Origin: Lachnospiraceae bacterium | Lineage (GTDB): Bacteria; Bacillota; Clostridia; Lachnospirales; Lachnospiraceae | NCBI GenBank assembly: GCA_017552715.1 | Contig: JAFZOW010000017.1 | Span: 1 to 38,135 of the forward strand | Direction: 5' to 3' | DNA: 38,135 nt | Part shown: piece by piece, positions 8,180 through 14,152 of the stretch | Layout of the letters: each line of letters opens with the position of its first letter | How positions within the stretch are numbered: position 1 is the stretch's first letter | Position numbers and translations under genes: made by a program | The notes under the pieces: generated by a model | The model's database searches: none | The model's input: only the letters and a program-made list of their open reading frames with translations | What the model was told of the DNA's origin: nothing

Positions 8180-8180
8180 T
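8172..8180 (+). promoter_or_regulatory. possible extended -10 promoter before the HD-GYP gene
   Basis: TGGTATAAT overlaps the stop codon of the nucleotidyltransferase gene. No good -35 box is visible 17 bases upstream, so this rests on the extended -10 alone. Confidence 0.35.
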
Positions 8181-8244
8181 CGGAAACGACGGGTTTGCGC
8201 AGTCATGGATGGCGTGATCAAACAGGAAGGATATCATTTTTCTG

Positions 8245-10140
8245 ATGGAAAAATATCTGAAGGATTTTAAAGGATATATCGAAAGGATGCAGAAGGTGCG
8301 TCTGCTTTCGAAACCGGATCTGAAGGAGATCGGGGATTCCGGAGAGTACAGCAAGACACTGGTGCGTAACTTTTCAGAGATCGGGGATCTTGCAAAAGTA
8401 AACCGTAAGGTTATGGATGCGTATGTGAACCCCGTGCTGTCAGGCAGGAAAAACCTCGATGATGAGGAACGTGAGAAGATCGACAGCATCAACGAGTTAC
8501 TGGTCGAAAAGTCATCATTTGAAGAGGTCGATGCGCATCTTTCCGAAGTGCTGACGGATCTTCTGATGGATGATATCGATATCACCGAAAACAGTACCGA
8601 CGACGAGCGCGTGCTTGCGATGGCGGGAAAAGTCAAAAGAGATTACATGGTTATCGCTGAACTTACCCGTTTTATCAATGATGACACGGAAAGCATCCGG
8701 GCCGCGGCTCTTGAAAACAGAGAACTCCTCAATGCTTACATTAAGCCGGATGCCTTTAAAACACTTGGGGAGGAAGCAAAAGGAGCAGCGCTGCAGTTTT
8801 CTCTGATGGGTGTGCTTTTGTATGAAAACAATCTGCAGCGTCAACCGGAAGAATACTGGGAGAAGGCCTTTGACATACTGCAGGAAGCGGAAGAGATCCT
8901 GCAGGCTCCCTTTTACCGGGAAGTGTTTCCGGATTATGGCTGGGACACATACGAATTTCGTATCTATTATTACGGTGCGATGCTTGCGGATTCCCTGCTT
9001 CCCAGGCGTGCTGCGGAGAAGGCATATGAATACGCAAAGCGGATGGAAAGTTTTTTGCAGGATTGCACGAACGAGATCATCCTGGCAGCGGTCAATGTGG
9101 AACAGGCCGGAGATCTGATGTATCTGGCATCGGTTCAGGCAGGCCGTACCCCGGTCAGGGAGGCCAGTGAAAAATTCTATCGTGGCTTTCAGAACAGGGA
9201 CAGCAGCGATTACTCCGTGACCGGCGTGAATAAGAATCTCGATCCGCCCTCCTCTTACATGATCACGGCAAAGATGATGGGCCTCGAACTGGGCGAGATC
9301 GATTATGACAGGATCTTCGAGATTCAGAAATCCATGCTGGATTATCTCTACCATATCCCCAACAGGGCTGATGTCTACATGAAGAGCATGACGCTTTTTG
9401 CAAATCTTCCGATGTATTTTATGGAAGTTCCGGGTGCCATGACGCTGGAGGAATTCTGTATCAACGCTTTTGCGGCGGTACACCCGCCGACATATGTGCA
9501 TGTGAATATGGTGGCGCGTATGGCAGAGTGTATGAGCAGGCATCTTTTGGAGCTTATGCCGGAATTGTTCATCGGCTTTCCCGGCTGCCCGGATGCGGCA
9601 TCGGTGCGTGATCAGAAGGATCGCATCATCGATTATACATTCCATTCGGCTTTATGTCATGATCTGGGAAAGCTCTTTATCATCGATACGATCTCGATGT
9701 ATGGAAGGAGCCTTTTGGATACGGAGTTTCTTACGATCAAGCATCATCCCATGATCGGGGCGCGGCTTGCGGCGGAACATCATTCCACAAAGGATTATGC
9801 GGATGTGATCCTGGGGCATCACATCTGGTATGACTGCAGCAGAGGCTATCCCGATAATTTCGATACACGAAAGAGTCCCTATAAAGCAGTGATCGATATC
9901 GTGCTTGTGGCCGACTGTCTGGATGCGGCTACCGATACGGTGGGCCGCAGTTACAGCAGAGGAAAAACCTTCGCGGAGTTTGAAAAAGAAGTGGAGGAGG
10001 GCCTGGGTATGCATTACGCGCCCTTCTTTGCAGAGTTGTTCAAACAGCCGTCATTCCGATCGGACATTGAATATCTGCTGAATGAAGGCCGTGAGCGCAT
10101 GTACCGCGACACCTATGATCATATCATGAAGCATGCATGA
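8245..10140 (+). CDS. HD-GYP-like phosphohydrolase with large N-terminal helical region
   Basis: 631 residues, no signal peptide or membrane segment. The C-terminal third (about 405-600) is an HD-GYP-type metal phosphodiesterase domain: His419, the HD pair His472-Asp473 in ALCHDLGK, HHPMIGA at 500-506, HH at 525-526, a GYP tripeptide at 534-536, VADCLDAATD around Asp557 and the tail RSYSRGKTF. The usual HHExxDGxGYP is altered (Glu replaced by Ile), so it is divergent but all HD-type ligands remain. The first 400 residues are helical, TPR-like in feel, and unrecognised; they may sense or scaffold. The family cleaves c-di-GMP or related dinucleotides, which fits the c-di-GMP genes 15 kb downstream. 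An AGGAAGG site lies 14 bases before the ATG, an unusually long spacing. Confidence 0.82.
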   Translation: MEKYLKDFKGYIERMQKVRLLSKPDLKEIGDSGEYSKTLVRNFSEIGDLAKVNRKVMDAYVNPVLSGRKNLDDEEREKIDSINELLVEKSSFEEVDAHLSEVLTDLLMDDIDITENSTDDERVLAMAGKVKRDYMVIAELTRFINDDTESIRAAALENRELLNAYIKPDAFKTLGEEAKGAALQFSLMGVLLYENNLQRQPEEYWEKAFDILQEAEEILQAPFYREVFPDYGWDTYEFRIYYYGAMLADSLLPRRAAEKAYEYAKRMESFLQDCTNEIILAAVNVEQAGDLMYLASVQAGRTPVREASEKFYRGFQNRDSSDYSVTGVNKNLDPPSSYMITAKMMGLELGEIDYDRIFEIQKSMLDYLYHIPNRADVYMKSMTLFANLPMYFMEVPGAMTLEEFCINAFAAVHPPTYVHVNMVARMAECMSRHLLELMPELFIGFPGCPDAASVRDQKDRIIDYTFHSALCHDLGKLFIIDTISMYGRSLLDTEFLTIKHHPMIGARLAAEHHSTKDYADVILGHHIWYDCSRGYPDNFDTRKSPYKAVIDIVLVADCLDAATDTVGRSYSRGKTFAEFEKEVEEGLGMHYAPFFAELFKQPSFRSDIEYLLNEGRERMYRDTYDHIMKHA

Positions 10141-10594
10141 TAAAGAAAGACGTATGGTGTGTGAGATCCTGGAAAAAGCTGATACGGATTGGCTGTTATC
10201 GAAAGAAGCGTTTTCTTTATATGCGCCGTGTATGTATCAGGCTGCATTTGATGAGTATAAGAAAGTTATTGCCCAATACGCATCGGATCCGGATGTAAAG
10301 ATCTTTGTTTGTACGGAGACAGGTATAAAAGCTGGGATGTTGGTGCTGCGGGAGGCAGATGAGACCCCTGAGATCATCGGGATCGCTGTTTCGGCGTCCA
10401 TGCGCGGCAGGGGGATCGGAACTTATATGATCCGACAGCTTATGGAGTCGGAACACTTTGAGAAGGTGAAGGCCCAGACAGATGATGATGCCATCGGATT
10501 CTACCGTAAATGCGGATTCTCCGAGGAGATGCTGATGGTAGAATATCCCGATGGCAGGTCAAGGCGCTATAACTGTACTCTGATACGGAGATGA
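10133..10594 (+). CDS. GNAT-family N-acetyltransferase
   Basis: 153 residues. The acetyl-CoA loop RGRGIG lies in GIAVSASMRGRGIGTYMIRQL and the C-terminal DDDAIGFYRKCGFSEE segment is classic for GNAT enzymes. The gene begins inside the last 8 bases of the HD-GYP gene, so the two are coupled; an alternative ATG at 10154 would shorten it by seven residues. The acceptor is unknown. The convergent Dabb gene ends 25 bases downstream with no clear terminator between them. Confidence 0.88.
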   Translation: MHDKERRMVCEILEKADTDWLLSKEAFSLYAPCMYQAAFDEYKKVIAQYASDPDVKIFVCTETGIKAGMLVLREADETPEIIGIAVSASMRGRGIGTYMIRQLMESEHFEKVKAQTDDDAIGFYRKCGFSEEMLMVEYPDGRSRRYNCTLIRR

Positions 10595-10618
10595 TCTGCG
10601 GATCCCATGCCCCTGTGA

Positions 10619-10921
10619 TCAGGCTTCAAAATCCATGCATACCCGGCCGGAGGTGTAAGGTCTCACCTTTGTGGTAGCTACCTCTACATGTGCGGGATGT
10701 ACGGAATACCCTTTCAGAGCCGCTTCATCTTCAAAAGACGAATCCAGCATCAGGTCGCAGTTGGAGCTCGGCAGGGGAGTGGTGTTTACTTTGATCTCGA
10801 TCAGTCCCGGGATCTGTCCTTTCAGTCCTTCCAATCCCTCTTTTATCCCGGTTTTGATCTGATCGATCTCTGCACCGGAGTATTCGTCTTTCAGTGTCCA
10901 GAGTATTACATGTCGTACCAT
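10619..10921 (-). CDS. Dabb (stress-responsive alpha/beta-barrel) domain protein
   Basis: 100 residues, starting MVRHVILWTLKDEY, the typical opening of Dabb proteins, with the second conserved part YSVHPAHVEVATTKVRPYTSGRVCMDFEA. Dabb proteins are small dimeric ferredoxin-like barrels, some acting as cyclases or oxygenases, many unknown. The start at 10921 follows a strong AAGGAGGGA site; the same frame stays open upstream to 11182 but that part overlaps the promoter region and the next gene and is not real. It is divergently transcribed from the histidine phosphatase. Confidence 0.88.
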   Translation of the reverse strand: MVRHVILWTLKDEYSGAEIDQIKTGIKEGLEGLKGQIPGLIEIKVNTTPLPSSNCDLMLDSSFEDEAALKGYSVHPAHVEVATTKVRPYTSGRVCMDFEA

Positions 10922-10952
10922 GGTGTCCCTCCTTCTTTTATGATTCCGCCCT

Positions 10953-10958
10953 ATTATA
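10953..10958 (-). promoter_or_regulatory. extended -10 promoter of the Dabb gene
   Basis: On the - strand the sequence reads TGCTATAAT, ending about 30 bases upstream of the Dabb start codon. The -35 region is poor, so activity probably rests on the extended -10 box. Confidence 0.6.
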
Positions 10959-10978
10959 GCATTTCCGTATACAAAAGG

Positions 10979-10992
10979 AAACAGCGCTGTTT
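10979..10992. promoter_or_regulatory. 14-base perfect palindrome, candidate operator
   Basis: AAACAGCGCTGTTT is a perfect palindrome lying between the two divergent promoters, just upstream of the Dabb -10 box and in its -35 zone. A second site with the same AGCGCT core is at 11014-11023. A dimeric repressor or activator is the natural reading; no regulator gene is adjacent. Confidence 0.45.
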
Positions 10993-11013
10993 TCATCATA
11001 AACTTTTCCTGTA

Positions 11014-11023
11014 AAAGCGCTTT
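11014..11023. promoter_or_regulatory. second AGCGCT-centred palindrome
   Basis: AAAGCGCTTT is a perfect 10-base palindrome overlapping the -35 box of the phosphatase promoter. Its centre is 33 bases, about three helical turns, from the centre of the palindrome at 10979-10992. Confidence 0.4.
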
Positions 11024-11049
11024 AACGGGCCTTAAAAAAGTGATAAAAT
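11021..11049 (+). promoter_or_regulatory. promoter of the histidine phosphatase gene
   Basis: TTTAAC at 11021-11026, 17-base spacer, TAAAAT at 11044-11049 preceded by TGA. It overlaps the AGCGCT palindrome at 11014-11023. Confidence 0.6.
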
Positions 11050-11089
11050 CAGACTGCTTGAAGCTTGAGGAACGGACAGGTGTTGATAT

Positions 11090-11629
11090 ATGATCTACTT
11101 TGTACGGCACGGTGAGACCGTGTGGAATGTTGAAAATAAGATATGCGGAGCTACGGACAGTCCTTTGACGGAGCTGGGACACCGTCAGGCTGTCGAGACT
11201 GCGGAGAAGATCCGTGACAGCGGGATCAGGGCGGATGAGATCCTGTATTCACCTCTGTCACGTGCTAAAGATACGGCGGTGCATATCTCAGAGATAACCG
11301 GGATCCCGATGCGGGAGGAGAAGCGGCTTTTTGAACAGAACTTCGGAAAGTACGAGTCCACACCCCGTAACGGTGAGGAATTCAGGGAGGCGAAGAAACA
11401 GTTTTTGAACCGTTATGACGGGGGAGAGTCCATGTTTCAGCTGGCCCAGCGCATTTACAATCTCCTGGATGAGCTGAAAGAAAAAGGCGGGGACTATATA
11501 CTTGTGGCACATAACGGGATAACCCGGGTAGTGCATTCATATTTTTATGAGATGACGAACGATGAGTATGCTGCCTTTGGGATAAGGAACTGTGAGGTAC
11601 GGGAGTACCGCTTTGCAGGAGAAGAGTAA
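11090..11629 (+). CDS. histidine phosphatase (phosphoglycerate-mutase-like)
   Basis: 179-residue member of the branch-1 histidine phosphatase superfamily. The catalytic pocket is visible: Arg6 and His7 in FVRHGET, Arg58 in SPLSRAKDTA, Glu82 in RLFEQNFGKYE, and His141 in LVAHNG. The length and the LTELGHRQA segment fit the CobC/PhoE/GpmB-like phosphatases rather than true glycolytic mutases. The substrate may be alpha-ribazole phosphate or another phosphomonoester; neighbours give no cobalamin context. It is followed 17 bases later by a GNAT gene. Confidence 0.9.
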   Translation: MIYFVRHGETVWNVENKICGATDSPLTELGHRQAVETAEKIRDSGIRADEILYSPLSRAKDTAVHISEITGIPMREEKRLFEQNFGKYESTPRNGEEFREAKKQFLNRYDGGESMFQLAQRIYNLLDELKEKGGDYILVAHNGITRVVHSYFYEMTNDEYAAFGIRNCEVREYRFAGEE

Positions 11630-11646
11630 GACTGGGGACGGGAAGG

Positions 11647-12084
11647 ATGATCAGTTTAAAGGAGATCTCAAGGGAAAACATAGACGAAGTTCTTGCACTG
11701 GGAGTAGATGAAGATCAGAAGACTTTTGTGTCATCCAACGGAGATTCACTTGCGCAGGCATATGTTTACAGCGAAACCGCATATCCCTTTGCCGTGTATG
11801 AAGGATCGGATCCTGTAGGGTTTATCATGATGGGCTATTACGAGGCAAAAGCGTATTATACCCTTTGGAAATTTATGATAGACCGTCGATATCAGAACAG
11901 AGGATACGGACGCAAGGCGCTGGAACTGGGAATACGCTTTTTGAAAGAACGCTTTAATGTATCCGAGATATATACCGGCGTGGTCCCCGGTAACAGTGTT
12001 GCAAAGAAGCTGTACAGATCGGTGGGGTTTGAGGAAACAGGCTTGATCGAACTGGGTATGGAAGAAATGCGGCTGACGCTGTAG
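11647..12084 (+). CDS. GNAT-family N-acetyltransferase
   Basis: 145 residues. QNRGYG in FMIDRRYQNRGYGRKALEL is the acetyl-CoA loop, and VVPGNSVAKKLYRSVGFEETG is the typical GNAT C-terminal half. The YYTLWKFMIDRRYQNRGYG arrangement resembles the spermine/spermidine acetyltransferase group (PaiA/BltD-like), so a polyamine acceptor is possible but unproven. It is co-directional and tightly spaced with the phosphatase upstream and the methionine-sulfoxide-reductase fusion downstream. Confidence 0.9.
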   Translation: MISLKEISRENIDEVLALGVDEDQKTFVSSNGDSLAQAYVYSETAYPFAVYEGSDPVGFIMMGYYEAKAYYTLWKFMIDRRYQNRGYGRKALELGIRFLKERFNVSEIYTGVVPGNSVAKKLYRSVGFEETGLIELGMEEMRLTL

Positions 12085-12119
12085 GCTGATCGTATCGATG
12101 CTTTACAAAGGAGTTTATT

Positions 12120-13031
12120 ATGAATGATTATACCCTGATCCGGAAACAGGCTGAAGAACTTGCGGCAGATACAAGCTGGGATATCACGCTGTATGCAAAT
12201 ATAGCTGCGCTTCTCTATGAAAGCCTTGAGGATATAAACTGGTCCGGCTTTTATCTGCTCCGGGGCGACGAACTTCTGCTCGGCCCTTTTCAGGGGAAAG
12301 CGGCATGTACCCGTATACCGGTGGGAAAAGGAGTCTGCGGCACAGCGGTCAGGGAACAGCGCATCATCCGCGTGGCTGATGTACACTCTTTCCCGGGACA
12401 CATTGCCTGTGACAGTGCTTCCGCTTCCGAGATCGTTCTTCCGCTCCGCCGCGGCGGAAAGATCATCGGTGTGCTGGATATCGACAGTCCCCTGAAAGAA
12501 CGGTTCACGGAAGAAGACGAAAAAGGGCTGGTAGACATTGTAGGGGTAATTGAGAAGCAGCTCGTGGAAACGGTCATCCGGATCGCAGACAAAGAAGATA
12601 TTAAAGAGCTGCAGCGCTTATACTATGAGCTGGAGAACGACGCCGTCATTTTTCAAGCGGAGCATTTTGTTCACGGAGAGCGGGGGGAGGAGTTCTTCGA
12701 AGGTATATTCAACAGTGAAAATCAGGATATCATAGTAGCCCAACGGGACGGAAGGGTCGTCGGCTTTGCTCATGTCATGATACTGGAACAGAAAAAAGTT
12801 CCCTGCCTGAAGCCGGAAAGGGTGATCTATCTGCAGGATCTGGATGTTTCGGAAGAACTGCGCAGTCAGGGCATAGGAGCAAAACTGATCGAGGCCTGTA
12901 AGGAATACGGAAAAGAGCATGGTGCTGATTTTATGAGGACACAGGTTTTCCCTCAAAACACCAGAGGTATGAAGTTTTATGAAAGGGCCGGATTCGCGGA
13001 AAAGATGAAAACCATTGAGACCTATCTCTGA
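12120..13031 (+). CDS. free methionine-(R)-sulfoxide reductase fused to GNAT acetyltransferase
   Basis: 303 residues in two domains. Residues 1-150 are a GAF-fold free-methionine-(R)-sulfoxide reductase: NWSGFYLL, LGPFQGKAACTRI (Cys63), GKGVCGTA (Cys73) and FPGHIACDSASASEIVLPL (Cys97), matching the three redox cysteines of the E. coli enzyme (fRMsr, MsrC). Residues 154-303 are a complete GNAT domain with RSQGIG at 248-253 and QNTRGMKFYERAGF near the end. The reading frame is uninterrupted across the joint (IEKQLVETVIRIADKEDI), so it is a true fusion in this sequence. The first activity reduces free Met-R-sulfoxide after oxidative damage; the GNAT acceptor is unknown. AAAGGAG precedes the ATG. 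Confidence 0.93.
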   Translation: MNDYTLIRKQAEELAADTSWDITLYANIAALLYESLEDINWSGFYLLRGDELLLGPFQGKAACTRIPVGKGVCGTAVREQRIIRVADVHSFPGHIACDSASASEIVLPLRRGGKIIGVLDIDSPLKERFTEEDEKGLVDIVGVIEKQLVETVIRIADKEDIKELQRLYYELENDAVIFQAEHFVHGERGEEFFEGIFNSENQDIIVAQRDGRVVGFAHVMILEQKKVPCLKPERVIYLQDLDVSEELRSQGIGAKLIEACKEYGKEHGADFMRTQVFPQNTRGMKFYERAGFAEKMKTIETYL

Positions 13032-13050
13032 TGCCTGAAGGAGGAGATTT

Positions 13051-14019
13051 ATGAGATACGCAGTCATATCGGATGTTCACGGGAACTATCCGGCATTGCA
13101 GGCAGTTATCCGGGATGCGGAAAAAGAAGGGGTATCGCACTACCTGTTTGCGGGGGATTACTGTATCAGCGGAGCCTGGCCGGATGAATGTGTAGCGGCC
13201 ATCCGTGCGATCCCCGATAAACATGTTATAAGAGGCAATGAAGAGAAATACCTGGAAAACCTGATCGGAAAAGACCAGTCAGGCTGGACGGACGGTCAGA
13301 TGCAGGTATCCTACTGGTGCTACAGAAATATCAGCCGCGAAAATCTGGATCATCTCCTTGAACTGCCCCACAAAACGGAGTTTGAGTATGGGGGGATAAA
13401 GATCCGTATGGCGCATTCTTCCGTGGATTTCCTCGGCACGCATCCTTTTTATACCTGGAATTCCGTCACGGTGGCGGAAAGAAACAGAAAGCCGGGAGCC
13501 GTTCCGGAACTGATACTGAAAGATATGGCAGACGAGCGGGATGCGGATCCTGCTTTTCTGGAAGCCGTGTCCGGGCTGGAGGAAGGGATTTATATCTTTG
13601 GGCATTCCCATGTCCAGTGGTCTTATAAAGCAAAGGATGCGGAAGTTTATCTGATCAATCCGGGATCCTGCGGGCTGCCGCTGGACGGGATCAGAAACAG
13701 CCTGCCCTATACGATACTGGATATCTCGGATTCCGGAGAAGTGAGCGTTGAAGAAAAGAGAGTACCCTTTGACAAAGAGAATTATATCCGTGAGCTGATG
13801 CAAACGGGACAGTATCGGGAAGCCAATGTGTGGAGCAGGGTGATCATCCGGGAAGCGGCTACGGCACTGGAACATATGTATTTCTTCCTTGGATTTGCTG
13901 AACAGTATGCAAAGGACATCGGGGATGACAGGAGGCCGTATGCGCTGGATACCTGGGAGAAAGCATACGAGCTGTGGGACCGGCAGCAGGGTGAGTTCCA
14001 ATATCCTCCCCGGGCATAG
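13051..14019 (+). CDS. metallophosphoesterase (calcineurin-like, YfcE/MJ0936-like)
   Basis: 322 residues. The five metal-binding blocks are visible: DVHGN (Asp8, His10), GDY (Asp36), RGNEEKY (Asn63), MAHSSVD (His122) and GHSHVQW (His185, His187). After about residue 240 comes an extra helical region, longer than in small YfcE-type enzymes. The substrate could be a cyclic nucleotide or other phosphodiester; this cannot be read out. An AAGGAGGAG site lies before the ATG and the gene follows the fusion gene by 19 bases. The transcript ends at the hairpin at 14040-14077. Confidence 0.9.
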   Translation: MRYAVISDVHGNYPALQAVIRDAEKEGVSHYLFAGDYCISGAWPDECVAAIRAIPDKHVIRGNEEKYLENLIGKDQSGWTDGQMQVSYWCYRNISRENLDHLLELPHKTEFEYGGIKIRMAHSSVDFLGTHPFYTWNSVTVAERNRKPGAVPELILKDMADERDADPAFLEAVSGLEEGIYIFGHSHVQWSYKAKDAEVYLINPGSCGLPLDGIRNSLPYTILDISDSGEVSVEEKRVPFDKENYIRELMQTGQYREANVWSRVIIREAATALEHMYFFLGFAEQYAKDIGDDRRPYALDTWEKAYELWDRQQGEFQYPPRA

Positions 14020-14039
14020 CGGATCCTCACAAAAACAGA

Positions 14040-14077
14040 GTTCGGGGAACCCCCCCGGACTTTTTTTTGATTTTTTT
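14040..14077 (+). terminator. intrinsic terminator after the metallophosphoesterase gene
   Basis: GTTCGGGG (14040-14047) pairs with CCCCGGAC (14053-14060) through 8 base pairs including one G-U, with a 5-base loop, followed by eight T and then a further seven T. It closes the upstream transcript and insulates the ABC cassette. Confidence 0.85.
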
Positions 14078-14081
14078 AAGT

Positions 14082-14108
14082 ACTTTTTAAAAAGTGGAGT
14101 ATTATACT
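14082..14108 (+). promoter_or_regulatory. probable promoter of the ABC/hydrolase/two-component cassette
   Basis: TATACT at 14103-14108 is a good -10 box, but no -35 consensus is found at 16-18 bases. Instead a perfect palindrome ACTTTTTAAAAAGT (14082-14095) fills that position. A weak -35 with an adjacent symmetric site suits an activated promoter, possibly by the response regulator encoded in the cassette. This is inference. Confidence 0.5.
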
Positions 14109-14152
14109 CACATCAAGCTCGGAGCCAAACACTTAAAAACGGGAGATGTGTT

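Noticed and set aside
10595-10618. Bidirectional terminator between the convergent GNAT and Dabb genes
   Set aside because: No stem with a T tract is visible in the 24-base gap.
10922-11182. Upstream extension of the Dabb open frame
   Set aside because: The conserved domain begins at the ATG at 10921 behind AAGGAGGGA; the extension covers promoters and the next gene.
13889-14152. Upstream extension of the ABC permease open frame
   Set aside because: It crosses the end of the metallophosphoesterase gene, the terminator and the promoter region; a ribosome site supports the ATG at 14153.
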